DNA of 64,000 nt, taken from contig NZ_CP053381.1 in the NCBI RefSeq assembly GCF_017868775.1, positions 124,001 through 188,000 of the forward strand, written 5' to 3'. How positions within the stretch are numbered: position 1 is the first letter of the stretch; every line of letters begins with the position of its first letter. The notes under the pieces are model-generated. The model did no database searches. It was given only the letters and a program-made list of their open reading frames with translations, and was not told the origin of the DNA. The translations under genes and the position numbers were made by a program. This document shows positions 1-8,360 of this stretch, in pieces. This DNA is from Billgrantia sulfidoxydans (lineage in GTDB: Bacteria; Pseudomonadota; Gammaproteobacteria; Pseudomonadales; Halomonadaceae).

Positions 1-345
1 CCAGCCGGTGGGGCTACGCATGTTGACCAAGAGAAAGGGTGTGTAGGTGCCGGCGATCAGCAGGTAGATGGCGCAGTGGTCCAGGTGTTGGAATACGCGC
101 TTGAGCCGTGGATGGCGCACGCCGTGGTAGAGCGTCGAAGCGGTGTAGAGCAGCACCAGGGTCACGCCGTAGAGGCTGATGCCGACGATCTTCCATGGAT
201 CGACGTGGGCCGCCATGCAGGCCAGCACCAGCAGCACGATCACGCCGGCCAGGCTCAGCGCCGCGCCGATGCCGTGGCTGATGCTGTTGAGCAGCTCCTC
301 GACGAGGTGGTGGCGATGACCGCCTGAGCTTCCGGTGGGTGGCAT
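1..345 (-). CDS. Hemolysin III / TrhA-family membrane protein, partial (C-terminus cut by window edge)
   Basis: The minus strand reads an open frame from an ATG at 345-343 to the window edge, giving the first 115 residues. Motifs of the hemolysin III (YqfA/TrhA, PAQR-related) family are visible: an EELLNSISHGIGAALS stretch around residues 16-31, a YTASTLYHG stretch near residue 68 and an LDHCAIYLLIAGTYTPF stretch near residue 90. Hydrophobic segments between them look like membrane helices. Proteins of this family are inner-membrane proteins linked to membrane energetics or lipid homeostasis; the hemolysin name is historical. The rest of the protein lies outside the window. The family call is strong, the precise function is not. 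Confidence 0.85.
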   Translation of the reverse strand, partial: MPPTGSSGGHRHHLVEELLNSISHGIGAALSLAGVIVLLVLACMAAHVDPWKIVGISLYGVTLVLLYTASTLYHGVRHPRLKRVFQHLDHCAIYLLIAGTYTPFLLVNMRSPTGW

Positions 346-381
346 GGGCGTCTCCGTCTGGGCGCCCCGATGCCGTTCCGC

Positions 382-1017
382 TCAGGGCTTGCGTTCGATA
401 TCCACGTCGCCGGCCTGGGTGAAGTCGCCCAGCGCCATCATGTGGCCCAGCTTGCCGGCCTTGGTGGAGAGATACTGCTCGTTATGAGGATTGAGACCCG
501 TAGTCAGCGGTACGCGTTCCGCAATGGTGACGCCGGCCTGGGTCAGGGCGTCGACCTTGCGCGGGTTGTTGGTCATCAACCGCAGGCTAGTAATGCCCAG
601 GTGCTCGAGCATCGGCACGCAGAGGTCGTAGCGGCGCAGGTCGGCGCCGAAGCCGAGCTGCTCGTTGGCCTCCACGGTGTCGGCGCCCTGGTCCTGCAGG
701 TGATAGGCGCGGATCTTGTTGAGCAGGCCGATGCCGCGGCCCTCCTGGCGCAGGTAGAGCAGCACCCCGCGCCCCTCGTCGGCGATGCGCTTGAGCGCTT
801 CTTGCAACTGGTAGCCGCAGTCGCAGCGCATGGAGAACAGGGCGTCGCCGGTCAGACACTCCGAGTGCACCCGGCCGAGTACCGGCTCGCCGTCGGCCAC
901 GTCGCCCAGCGTCAGGGCGATGTGGTCCTTGCCGGTGGCCTCGTCCTCGAAGCCGTGCATGGTGAAGGTGGCCCAGGGCGTGGGCAGCCGGGAGGCGGCG
1001 ATGAATCGAATGGTCAC
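382..1017 (-). CDS. ribA: GTP cyclohydrolase II
   Basis: Catalyses opening of the imidazole ring of GTP to 2,5-diamino-6-ribosylamino-4(3H)-pyrimidinone 5'-phosphate, the first step of riboflavin synthesis, in the cytoplasm. The 211-residue protein is a stand-alone RibA, with no fused DHBP synthase domain. The zinc-binding cysteines are at C54, C65 and C67 (pattern C-x10-C-x-C), the same numbering as the E. coli enzyme. The RQEGRG motif near residue 90 and the MTNNPRK motif near residue 148 match the GTP-binding and catalytic regions. It is divergent from hemE across about 160 bp. Identification is secure. Confidence 0.97.
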   Translation of the reverse strand: MTIRFIAASRLPTPWATFTMHGFEDEATGKDHIALTLGDVADGEPVLGRVHSECLTGDALFSMRCDCGYQLQEALKRIADEGRGVLLYLRQEGRGIGLLNKIRAYHLQDQGADTVEANEQLGFGADLRRYDLCVPMLEHLGITSLRLMTNNPRKVDALTQAGVTIAERVPLTTGLNPHNEQYLSTKAGKLGHMMALGDFTQAGDVDIERKP

Positions 1018-1185
1018 GGGGTACCTCGGTCAAGACCACGGCGATGCCGGAAGTGAATCCCGCATTCTAGCAGGAACGGCGGCCCGGCTCACGACTGTGC
1101 GGCGCTGGCGAACCTGGCCCGGGTCAAGCCGAGCGAAAAATGATGCGCTACAATAGGCCGACATTTCCTGTGGATGACTGACTGC

Positions 1186-2268
1186 ATGGATCTCAAGAAC
1201 GATCGCTTTCTGCGCGCCCTGATGCGTCAGCCGGTGGACCGCACGCCGGTATGGATGATGCGTCAGGCCGGCCGCTACCTGCCGGAGTACCGCGCCACCC
1301 GCGCCGAAGCCGGTGACTTCATGGACCTGTGCCGCAACCACGACCTGGCCTGCGAGGTGACGCTGCAGCCGCTGGAGCGCTATCCGCTGGATGCCGCCAT
1401 CCTGTTCTCGGACATCCTCACCATCCCTGACGCGATGGGGCTGGGGCTCTACTTCGAGACCGGCGAGGGGCCCAAGTTTCGCAAGCCGGTGCGCTCCGCC
1501 GAGGATGTGGCGGCGCTCACGCTGCCCGATGCCGAGCGCGACCTGGACTACGTGATGCGTGCGGTGGCGACCATTCGTCGCGAGCTGAACGGCCGCGTGC
1601 CGCTGATCGGCTTTTCCGGCAGCCCCTGGACGCTCGCCACCTACATGGTGGAAGGCAGTTCGAGCAAGGACTTCCGTCACGTGAAGACCATGCTCTACGA
1701 CACGCCCAGCGTGATGCACGACCTGCTCGATACGCTGGCCAGCGCGGTGACCGATTACCTCAACGCCCAGATTCGCGCCGGCGCCCAGGCGGTGCAGATC
1801 TTCGACACCTGGGGCGGCGTGCTCTCCACGCCGGCCTATCTGGAGTTCTCGCTGCGCTACATGGAGCAGATCGTCGCCGGGCTGATCCGCGAGCACGAGG
1901 GTAAGCGCGTGCCGGTCATCCTGTTCACCAAGAACGGCGGCCAGTGGCTCGAGGACATCGCCCTGGCGGGGCCGGATGCGGTGGGCATCGACTGGACCAC
2001 CGAGCTGTCCGACGCCCGCGCCCGGGTGGGCCACAAGGTCGCGCTGCAGGGTAACCTCGACCCCAACGTGCTGTTCGCGCGTCCGGCGGCCATTCGTGCC
2101 GAGGTGGGGCGCATCCTCGACAGCTACGGCCACGGGCCGGGGCACGTGTTCAACCTGGGTCACGGCATCAGCCAGTTCACCGACCCGGACCGCGTCACCG
2201 CCTTCATGGAGGCGCTGCACGAGCTGAGCCCGCGCTACCATCGCGCCATCCAGCACCACAATGCCTGA
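1186..2268 (+). CDS. hemE: Uroporphyrinogen decarboxylase
   Basis: Decarboxylates the four acetate side chains of uroporphyrinogen III to give coproporphyrinogen III in cytoplasmic heme synthesis. The family signature [16 protein letters not shown] lies near the N-terminus, and the [17 protein letters not shown] and DTWGGVLS motifs follow. Length (about 360 residues) is normal. The ATG at 1186 gives an N-terminus (MDLKNDRF) that lines up with E. coli HemE; an in-frame ATG at 1174 would add four residues, and neither has a good ribosome binding site. A -10-like TACAAT sits at 1149-1154. The stop overlaps the next gene by 8 bases. Heme supply is relevant to the cytochrome-rich island downstream, but linkage here may be chance. 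Confidence 0.96.
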   Translation: MDLKNDRFLRALMRQPVDRTPVWMMRQAGRYLPEYRATRAEAGDFMDLCRNHDLACEVTLQPLERYPLDAAILFSDILTIPDAMGLGLYFETGEGPKFRKPVRSAEDVAALTLPDAERDLDYVMRAVATIRRELNGRVPLIGFSGSPWTLATYMVEGSSSKDFRHVKTMLYDTPSVMHDLLDTLASAVTDYLNAQIRAGAQAVQIFDTWGGVLSTPAYLEFSLRYMEQIVAGLIREHEGKRVPVILFTKNGGQWLEDIALAGPDAVGIDWTTELSDARARVGHKVALQGNLDPNVLFARPAAIRAEVGRILDSYGHGPGHVFNLGHGISQFTDPDRVTAFMEALHELSPRYHRAIQHHNA

Positions 2269-2650
2269 GGTTCGCTGGCTGCGGTGGCTGGCCTGGGGTG
2301 AGGAGAGAAAGCGGCACCGCCTGTGGGCGGTGCTGGCCGTGCTGGCCGCCGTGGTCATCGCCTTCGGTAGCCTGACCCCCGGTGACGAGATGCCCCGGAC
2401 GCTGCCGTGGGACAAGTTCAACCACTTCGTTGGCTATGCCGGCCTGGCGGTTCTGTCTGGCCTGGCCGGGCTGCCACTGGTGCGGGCCTTCATCGCCGTG
2501 ACGCTCTACGGTATCTGCATCGAGTACCTGCAGGTCCCGGTGCCGGGGCGCAGCGGCGGCGACTGGGCCGACATCCTCGCCAACAGCCTGGGCGCGGCAG
2601 CGGCCGTGCTGTTGCTGGCAGCCATCAGGCGCTATTGGCAGCGACCGTAA
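2261..2650 (+). CDS. VanZ-like family membrane protein
   Basis: A 129-residue protein with two or three hydrophobic segments. It carries the VanZ-like family pattern: [15 protein letters not shown] near residue 51, then a GICIEYLQ...[18 protein letters not shown] block near residues 84-112, with the conserved acidic and Gln/Asn residues of the family. VanZ in enterococci gives low-level teicoplanin resistance; chromosomal homologues in Proteobacteria have no assigned role. It starts inside the last codons of hemE (8-base overlap) and so is probably co-translated with it. A large perfect palindrome follows the stop. Confidence 0.8.
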   Translation: MPEVRWLRWLAWGEERKRHRLWAVLAVLAAVVIAFGSLTPGDEMPRTLPWDKFNHFVGYAGLAVLSGLAGLPLVRAFIAVTLYGICIEYLQVPVPGRSGGDWADILANSLGAAAAVLLLAAIRRYWQRP

Positions 2651-2666
2651 GTCACCGACCCCCCGA

Positions 2667-2706
2667 ACGACGACGCCCGCCATCGGCCGATGGCGGGCGT
2701 CGTCGT
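2667..2706. terminator. Perfect 40-bp palindrome between convergent genes
   Basis: Two 20-base arms (2667-2686 and 2687-2706) are exact reverse complements with no spacer, so the RNA of either strand would fold into a very stable hairpin. It lies between the convergent VanZ-like and cyclophilin genes, 17 bp from each stop. No U-tract follows on either side, so a bidirectional terminator is inferred from position and stability. Confidence 0.65.
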
Positions 2707-2723
2707 CTCTGGAAGCGGCTCGC

Positions 2724-3293
2724 TTACGGCACTTCGGCGCGCTCGATGATCACGGGCTCGCGCGGCACGTCCTGGAACGGGCCACGGCTGCCGGTGGGCA
2801 CTCGCTTGATGGCATCGACCACGTCCATGCCCTCCACCACGCGGCCGAACACCGCATAGCCCCAGGCCTGCCCGGAGTGGGTGCCCTGATGGTCGAGGAA
2901 GCGGTTGTCGTTGACGTTGATGAAGAACTGCGAGGTGGCCGAGTGCGGATCGCCGGTACGCGCCATGGCCAGGGTGCCGCGCTCGTTGCGCAGGCCGTTG
3001 TCGGCCTCGTTGCTGATCGGCGCGCGGGTCGGCTTCTGCTGGAAGTCCTGGTCGAAGCCGCCGCCCTGGATCATGAAGCCGTCGATCACGCGATGGAACA
3101 GGGTGCCATCGTAGTGACCCTCCTGGGCGTAGGTCAGAAAGTTCTCGACGCTCTCGGGGGCTTGATCATGAAAGAGTTCGATGGCGATGGGGCCGTGGTT
3201 GGTGTGCAGCACCACGTCGGCAGCGTTGGCATGGGCGGCGGCCAGCGGGAGGCTGGCGGCGGCGAGCAGGGAGAGGAGAGTTCGCTTCAGCAC
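2724..3293 (-). CDS. ppiA: Periplasmic peptidyl-prolyl cis-trans isomerase (cyclophilin A type)
   Basis: A cyclophilin that catalyses proline isomerisation during folding of exported proteins. The first 24 residues form a signal peptide ending in an AHANA-type cleavage site, so the mature enzyme is periplasmic. The fold motifs are clear: [15 protein letters not shown] near residue 66, LAMAR near 108, [13 protein letters not shown] near 117 and [14 protein letters not shown] near 146. These include the catalytic Arg of the FHRVI motif and the Phe of the QFF motif. The 189-residue length is as expected for PpiA. It is transcribed away from ccmF, with about 320 bp between them. Confidence 0.93.
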   Translation of the reverse strand: MLKRTLLSLLAAASLPLAAAHANAADVVLHTNHGPIAIELFHDQAPESVENFLTYAQEGHYDGTLFHRVIDGFMIQGGGFDQDFQQKPTRAPISNEADNGLRNERGTLAMARTGDPHSATSQFFINVNDNRFLDHQGTHSGQAWGYAVFGRVVEGMDVVDAIKRVPTGSRGPFQDVPREPVIIERAEVP

Positions 3294-3421
3294 GGGAGCT
3301 CCTGTTGTTCGTGGTGGGTGGTGCAGCGAGTAAACGGTGCGCCTAGCTTACGTCCGGATGCGCCCGCTGTCAGGCCTTCGCCACGCGATCCGGGGCGCGA
3401 CATCCGGCCACGCCGGATTGT

Positions 3422-3435
3422 TTGACGTGGATCAC
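3422..3435. promoter_or_regulatory. FNR/DNR-type box upstream of ccmF
   Basis: TTGAC-GTGG-ATCAC resembles the FNR/ANR/DNR consensus (TTGAT-N4-ATCAA), with the common T-to-C change in the fifth position and one mismatch in the last base. It sits in the 324-bp gap 3294-3617 between the divergent ppiA and ccmF. A TATGGT -10-like hexamer follows 28 bp later (3463-3468). Nothing else convincing is seen in this gap. Role inferred: anaerobic activation of ccmFGHI. Confidence 0.55.
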
Positions 3436-3617
3436 AACCCGCTCCGGAAAAGAAGTATCGGGTATGGTCTTTTTGCAGCGTTGGCCGGACCATGCCTGCA
3501 TGCCGGCCGAGGCAATGCCCACCACCTTGATCTTCAGTCCTGCTTGCCTCGGCCATAACGTTCCTCGGTGACCGGCTGCGCCCAGGCGCGGTGCCGGAAG
3601 ACGGGAGGTGTCGGCCC

Positions 3618-5618
3618 ATGGTGGCGGAACTCGGAAACTTTGCCCTCGTCCTGGCGCTGTGCCTGGCCCTGGCGCAGAGCATATTGCCGCTGGTGGGGGT
3701 TCGGCTCGACGATGCCCGCCTGATGCGCAGCGCCCGCTTCCTCGCCAGCGGCCAGTTCGTCTTTCTCTCGCTCTCGTTTGCCGTGCTGGCCTGGGCCTTC
3801 GTCGCCGGCGATTTCACCGTGCGCTACGTGGCCGGCCACTCGAGCCTGGACCAGCCGCTGCTCTACCGGTTCACGGCGGTGTGGGGCGGGCACGAGGGCT
3901 CCCTGCTGCTGTGGGTTCTGCTGCTGGGGGCATGGGGCGTCGCCGTGGCCGGCTTCAGCGACTCGCTGCCGCGCGAGATGCTGGCCCGGGTGCTGGCCGT
4001 GCTGGGCATGGTCGGGGTGGGCTTCATTGCCTTCACGCTGTTCACCTCGAACCCGTTCGAGCGCATCGTGCCGGGGCTCCAGGACGGCCGCGGCATGAAT
4101 CCGCTGCTGCAGGACCCCGGCATGATCCTGCATCCGCCGCTGCTCTACATGGGCTACGTGGGCACCGCGGTGGTCTTCGCCTTCGCCATGGCCGCGCTGC
4201 TCGGCGGCCGGCTCGATGCCGCCTGGGCGCGCTGGTCGCGCCCCTGGACCACGCTGGCCTGGGTCTTCCTCACCCTGGGCATCGCGGTGGGTGCCTGGTG
4301 GGCCTACTACGAGCTGGGCTGGGGCGGCTGGTGGTTCTGGGATCCGGTGGAGAACGCCTCCTTACTGCCATGGCTCACCGCCACCGCGCTGATGCACTCC
4401 CTGGCGGTGGCCGAGAAGCGCGGCGGCTTCAAGGTCTGGACCCTGCTGCTGGCCATCGTCACCTTCGCCCTCACCGTGCTCGGCGCCTTCATCGTGCGCT
4501 CGGGGGTGATCACCTCGGTGCACGCCTTCGCCACCGACCCGGAGCGCGGCGTGTTTCTGCTCGGGCTGCTCAGCGTCACCCTGCTCGGCTCGTTGATCGT
4601 CTACACCTGGCGGGCGCCCCGGGTCGGGCTTGGTGGCGCTTTCGCCGGGTACTCGCGCGAATCGCTGCTGCTGGCCAACAACGTGCTGCTGACGGTGGCC
4701 TGTGCGGCGGTGTTCATCGGCACCCTCTACCCGCTGGCGCTGGATGCCTTCGGCCTGGGCAAGATCTCGGTGGGTCCGCCCTACTTCGATGCGGTGTTCG
4801 CTCCGCTGATGCTGCCGCTGCTGCTGCTGGTCGGCCTCGGCCCGGCGGTGGCCTGGAAGCAGGCGAATCCGGGGGAGACCTTCCGCCAGCTGCGCTGGGC
4901 GCTCTTGATCAGTGTGGTGGCCGGCGGGCTGTGGCCGCTTGCGCTTGGCGCGTGGCGCCCGATGACGGCGCTGGCGCTGATGCTCGCCACCTGGATCGTG
5001 ATCACCGCGCTGCAGGACATCAGAAAGCGCCTGGGCTCGGCACGTCAGCCGCTGCCCGTACGGCTGCGCAAGGTCATGCGGCCGAGCTTCCTCGGCATGC
5101 ACCTGGCCCACATGGGGCTGGCGCTGGTGGTGGTGGCGATCGCCATGGTCAACACCTACGAGGTCGAGCGCGACGTGCGCCTGGCGCCGGGGCAGAGCGC
5201 CTCGGCGGCGGGCTTCGATTTCACCCTGCAGCGCATGGAACGCATGCGTGGCCCCAACTGGGAGGCCGATCAGGCGGTGGTACAGGTGGCCCGCGACGGC
5301 CACGCGGTGGCGCGGCTCACGCCGCAGCGGCGCTACTACGACACCCACGCGGGGATGCCGATGAATCAGGCCTCGCTCGATCGCGCGCCGACCCGCGACG
5401 TCTACGTCTCGCTGGGCGAGCGACTCGACGGCGACGCCTGGAGCTTCCGGCTCTACTACAAGCCCTACATGGCCTGGATGTGGTTCGGCGCCATTCTGCT
5501 GGCGCTGGGCGGTCTGCTGGCGGCGTGCGACAAGCGCTACCGCCTGGCGGGGCACCGTGTCACTCGAACGCCGCACGAGCCGGTGGCCGCTCGGCCCCGG
5601 GAGGTGGCGAGCCGATGA
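3618..5618 (+). CDS. ccmF: Cytochrome c heme lyase subunit CcmF
   Basis: A polytopic inner-membrane protein (666 residues, many hydrophobic helices) that with CcmH and CcmI attaches heme to apocytochrome c in the periplasm. The heme-handling WWD signature is present as WGGWWFWDPVENAS around residues 235-248. The ATG at 3618 is preferred because a GGGAGG ribosome site lies 9 bases upstream and the N-terminus then resembles other CcmF proteins; an upstream in-frame ATG at 3591 has no such support. It heads a four-gene set with ATGA-type overlaps (ccmF-ccmG-ccmH-ccmI). The ccmABCDE genes are not nearby, so this may be a dedicated second copy or a split locus. An FNR-like box upstream suggests anaerobic expression. 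Confidence 0.94.
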   Translation: MVAELGNFALVLALCLALAQSILPLVGVRLDDARLMRSARFLASGQFVFLSLSFAVLAWAFVAGDFTVRYVAGHSSLDQPLLYRFTAVWGGHEGSLLLWVLLLGAWGVAVAGFSDSLPREMLARVLAVLGMVGVGFIAFTLFTSNPFERIVPGLQDGRGMNPLLQDPGMILHPPLLYMGYVGTAVVFAFAMAALLGGRLDAAWARWSRPWTTLAWVFLTLGIAVGAWWAYYELGWGGWWFWDPVENASLLPWLTATALMHSLAVAEKRGGFKVWTLLLAIVTFALTVLGAFIVRSGVITSVHAFATDPERGVFLLGLLSVTLLGSLIVYTWRAPRVGLGGAFAGYSRESLLLANNVLLTVACAAVFIGTLYPLALDAFGLGKISVGPPYFDAVFAPLMLPLLLLVGLGPAVAWKQANPGETFRQLRWALLISVVAGGLWPLALGAWRPMTALALMLATWIVITALQDIRKRLGSARQPLPVRLRKVMRPSFLGMHLAHMGLALVVVAIAMVNTYEVERDVRLAPGQSASAAGFDFTLQRMERMRGPNWEADQAVVQVARDGHAVARLTPQRRYYDTHAGMPMNQASLDRAPTRDVYVSLGERLDGDAWSFRLYYKPYMAWMWFGAILLALGGLLAACDKRYRLAGHRVTRTPHEPVAARPREVASR

Positions 5619-6181
5619 CATTGCGTATGCTGATTGCGCTGGCGGCTACGGCCGCCCTGCTGGGGCTGCTGTTCATGGGCCTGGGCATCAACGCCCGCGA
5701 CCTGCCGTCGCCGCTGGTGGGCAAGCCGGCGCCGCCGTTCGTGCTGGAGTCGCTTGAGGATGCCAGTGTCACCCTGACCGAGCAGGACTTCATCGGCGAG
5801 GTGGCGCTGGTCAACGTCTGGGCCACCTGGTGCAGCACCTGCCGCGCGGAGAAACCGCTGCTGATGGAGCTGGCCCGTGGCGGGATTCCCATCCACGCCT
5901 TCAACTATCGCGACGAGCGCGAGACGGCACTGCGCTACCTCAGCGTCAGCGACAACCCCTACCGCACCATCGCCTATGACCCCGTGGGCGACGCCGGCAT
6001 CGACTGGGGCGTCTACGCCACGCCGGAAACCTACGTGCTCGATGCCGAGGGGGTGATCCGCTACAAGCGCATCGGCCCGCTCACGCGGCAGCTGCTGCTC
6101 GACGAAGTGCTGCCGCTGATCGAAAGATTGAGAGCTGAGGCCCAGCGTGCCAGCGAAGCCAGGAGGGGGGCGCCAACATGA
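5615..6181 (+). CDS. ccmG: Periplasmic thioredoxin-like protein CcmG/DsbE
   Basis: Membrane-anchored thiol:disulfide oxidoreductase that keeps apocytochrome CXXCH cysteines (or CcmH) reduced. The 188-residue protein has one N-terminal membrane anchor (about residues 4-22), then a thioredoxin fold with active-site WCSTC (C73 and C76) inside NVWATWCSTCRAEKP, and the family's cis-Pro region (VYATPETYVLD). The ATG overlaps the ccmF stop (ATGA) and its own stop overlaps ccmH in the same way, which shows translational coupling. Identification as CcmG is strong from sequence and from context. Confidence 0.94.
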   Translation: MTLRMLIALAATAALLGLLFMGLGINARDLPSPLVGKPAPPFVLESLEDASVTLTEQDFIGEVALVNVWATWCSTCRAEKPLLMELARGGIPIHAFNYRDERETALRYLSVSDNPYRTIAYDPVGDAGIDWGVYATPETYVLDAEGVIRYKRIGPLTRQLLLDEVLPLIERLRAEAQRASEARRGAPT

Positions 6182-6660
6182 TTCCACGCCTGTTCTGTCT
6201 GCTGCTTGCCTGGCTGTTGCCCGCCGGGCTCGCCATGGCGCTGGCCATCGGCCAGCCGCTGGAGTTTGCCAGCGAGGCCCAGCAGCGCCAGTACGACACC
6301 CTGGTACGTGAGCTGCGCTGCACGGTGTGCCAGAGCGAGACCATCCACGAATCCAACGCCGAACTCGCCGCCGACATGCGCCGGCGGGTCCACGCCATGA
6401 CCCTGGCCGGGCACGATGCCGACGCCATCGTCGCGTTCATGGTCCAGCGCTACGGCGACTACGTGCGCTATCGCCCGCCGCTGCAGGTCAACACCTGGTT
6501 GCTGTGGGCCAGCCCCTTCCTGCTCATGCTCGGCGGCGTCCTGGTGTGGTGGCGCATCGTCGTCGGCAGGCGAAGCATGGCCGAGCGCCCCGGTTTTACC
6601 GCCCAGGAGCGCGCCATGCTCGACCGGCTGCGCCAGGCCGATGAGTTGAGGAGGTCTTGA
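6178..6660 (+). CDS. ccmH: Cytochrome c maturation protein CcmH (short form)
   Basis: Periplasm-facing component of the heme lyase complex. It carries the LRCTVCQ redox motif (C48, C51) typical of CcmH/CycL/NrfF, which forms a mixed disulfide with apocytochrome c. A signal peptide or anchor occupies the first 24 residues and a second membrane helix is near residues 102-121. The 160-residue size is that of the stand-alone CcmH, not the fused CcmH-CcmI form of E. coli. The start overlaps ccmG (ATGA). A GAGGAGG ribosome site for ccmI lies at its 3' end. Confidence 0.93.
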   Translation: MIPRLFCLLLAWLLPAGLAMALAIGQPLEFASEAQQRQYDTLVRELRCTVCQSETIHESNAELAADMRRRVHAMTLAGHDADAIVAFMVQRYGDYVRYRPPLQVNTWLLWASPFLLMLGGVLVWWRIVVGRRSMAERPGFTAQERAMLDRLRQADELRRS

Positions 6661-7331
6661 TGAACGGACTGTTCCTATTGCTGGCCATGAGCCTGTGCGG
6701 CGTGGCGCTGGGCTTCGTGCTGGTCCCCCTGCTGCGCGCTCCCCGTGGTGAGCGCAGCGAGTCTCGGTGGGCGATCAACCTGGCCGTGCACCGCGACCGG
6801 GTGAGCGAGCTGGGGCAGGACCTGACGACGGGCACGCTGACCCAGGCCCGGCACGACGCTGCCCTGGCCGACCTCGAGCGTGAGCTGCTCGACAGCGGCG
6901 CCATCACTGTCGATGAGCGCCCGCGCGGCGAGAACCACGGCCTCCGGCGCGCGCCGCTGGTGGCCGCCTGCACCAGCGTGGCGCTGCTCCCGTTCATGGC
7001 GACCGGGCTCTATCTGACGGTGGGGCATGCTGACGAGGTCTTCGCGACTCAGTCACCTGGAGCGACGATCGCCGAAGCCGAGCCGCTTTCTGAAGCCGAC
7101 CGGCGCCGCGAATTCGAGCATCTGGCCCGACAGCTGCAGGGGCGCCTGGCGCAGGATCCGGCCGACCTGAAGAGTTGGATCCTGCTGGGCCGGACCCTGG
7201 AATTCCTGGGCAACCTGGAGGCTGCCGAGCGTGCCTTCCGCGAGGCCGAGGCGATCCGCGCTGACCTCGACCAGCTGGACCAAGCCGCCGGTAGCCCTTC
7301 CGCAGAGGCGTCGGCAAGGAGGGAGACATGA
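6660..7331 (+). CDS. ccmI: Shortened CcmI-like cytochrome c maturation protein
   Basis: CcmI presents apocytochrome c to the heme lyase through TPR repeats. This 223-residue protein has an N-terminal membrane helix, a basic cytoplasmic loop with the coiled region typical of CcmI (VHRDRVSELGQDL, then ALADLERELL), a second helix near residues 95-115, and a single TPR-like stretch near residues 165-195 (LGRTLEFLGNLEAAERAFREAEAI). Typical CcmI proteins are about 400 residues with several TPRs, so the periplasmic part is much reduced here. The ATG at 6660 overlaps the ccmH stop (TGATG) behind a GAGGAGG site. Its 3' end overlaps the start of the regulator gene by 4 bases. Confidence 0.82.
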   Translation: MNGLFLLLAMSLCGVALGFVLVPLLRAPRGERSESRWAINLAVHRDRVSELGQDLTTGTLTQARHDAALADLERELLDSGAITVDERPRGENHGLRRAPLVAACTSVALLPFMATGLYLTVGHADEVFATQSPGATIAEAEPLSEADRRREFEHLARQLQGRLAQDPADLKSWILLGRTLEFLGNLEAAERAFREAEAIRADLDQLDQAAGSPSAEASARRET

Positions 7332-8092
7332 ACAAGACGTTGAGCCGCGAGGCCCTGCAGGCCGTGCGCCAGGTGCCGCTGTTCGCCGGCCTCGAGGACG
7401 AGACCCTGGCGCTGCTTACCGACGGCGCCGTGGAGCGCAGCTATCGACGCGGTGCACTGCTGTTCCGCAAGGGAGAGCCGGCGGATCGCTTCTACGTGGT
7501 GCTCGACGGCTGGGTCAAGCTGTTTCGCGAGAGCCCAGACGGCAACGAATGCATGGTGGGGCTGTTCACCCGCGGCGAATCCTTCGCCGAGGCGGCGATG
7601 TTCGACCGCCTGGGGTTTCCGGTCAATGCGGCGGTGGCCGAGGAGGCCCGGCTGCTGGCGTTCACCGCCGACCACTTCCTCCCCACCCTGGAGCGCAACC
7701 ACGGCCTGGCGCTCAACATGCTCGCCAACCTTTCCGGCATGTTGCGCTATCTGGTGCGCCAGCTCGACCAGCTCACGCTGCAGCCCACCTACCAGCGCCT
7801 GGCGGCCTTCATCGTTTCGCTGTGCCCCGCCGAGGAGGGGCCGGCCAGCGTACGGCTGCCCTGCGACAAGCTGCTGATCGCCGGCCGGCTGGGCATGAAG
7901 CCGGAGAGCTTCTCGCGGGCCATGGCGAGGCTGCGTGAGGTCGGCGTGAGCTGCGAACGCAACTGCGTTCACGTCGAGAACGTTGCCGAGCTGCGGCGCT
8001 TCGCCAATACCACCGAGGAGGCGCCGCTCTCGCCGTTGCCGGGCGCGGCGCAGAACACCTCGCGCGCGGCCATGCTGCGTCCCTGCCGCTGA
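7328..8092 (+). CDS. Crp/Fnr-family transcriptional regulator, DNR-like
   Basis: A 254-residue regulator with an N-terminal cyclic-nucleotide-binding fold (about residues 15-130), a dimerisation helix, and a C-terminal winged helix (about 177-207) whose recognition helix has the ExxSR pattern of FNR (PESFSRAM). It therefore should read TTGAY-N4-RTCAA sites. It lacks the N-terminal Cys cluster of FNR/ANR, which places it with DNR/NNR regulators that sense nitric oxide, probably through heme. The start overlaps ccmI and nirS follows, with a TTGAC-AGTG-GTCAA site in between, so it most likely activates nirS and the other denitrification genes here. The NO-sensing role is inferred from the family and location. 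Confidence 0.85.
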   Translation: MNKTLSREALQAVRQVPLFAGLEDETLALLTDGAVERSYRRGALLFRKGEPADRFYVVLDGWVKLFRESPDGNECMVGLFTRGESFAEAAMFDRLGFPVNAAVAEEARLLAFTADHFLPTLERNHGLALNMLANLSGMLRYLVRQLDQLTLQPTYQRLAAFIVSLCPAEEGPASVRLPCDKLLIAGRLGMKPESFSRAMARLREVGVSCERNCVHVENVAELRRFANTTEEAPLSPLPGAAQNTSRAAMLRPCR

Positions 8093-8207
8093 GCCGCACT
8101 GGTCGCGGCCGCTTTCCCCTCTCGCGACACGGCCCGCGCGGCGGGTCGCCGCTCGCCGTGACTTCTTTCCCCTCACCCTGACATAAGTCAACTCCTGGAT
8201 GCATCAA

Positions 8208-8221
8208 TTGACAGTGGTCAA
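8208..8221. promoter_or_regulatory. DNR/FNR box upstream of nirS, with -10
   Basis: TTGAC-AGTG-GTCAA is a perfect dyad of the DNR/FNR class. A TACTAAT -10-like element begins at 8244, 22 bp after the box, which is the spacing of a class II FNR-type promoter. The nirS start codon is at 8361, leaving a leader of about 100 bases. The site lies in the 268-bp gap between the regulator and nirS; nothing else is evident in that gap. Confidence 0.75.
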
Positions 8222-8360
8222 GTGAGGCGAAAGGCAAAGTTGCTACTAATGGCGACAGGTGGGGGGTGGCTTGAGGCCATGGTCGCTGAGCACGCAGAAG
8301 AACAGGTCATGCCGGGCACCCGCCAGCCACACCCGAAGGGGAAACCAAGCGAGGCACGAT

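Noticed and set aside
3608..5614. Plus-strand frame running through ccmF in another phase and into ccmG
   Set aside because: Only its last part (from 5615) is a real gene, ccmG; the upstream part is out of frame with CcmF and has no family character.
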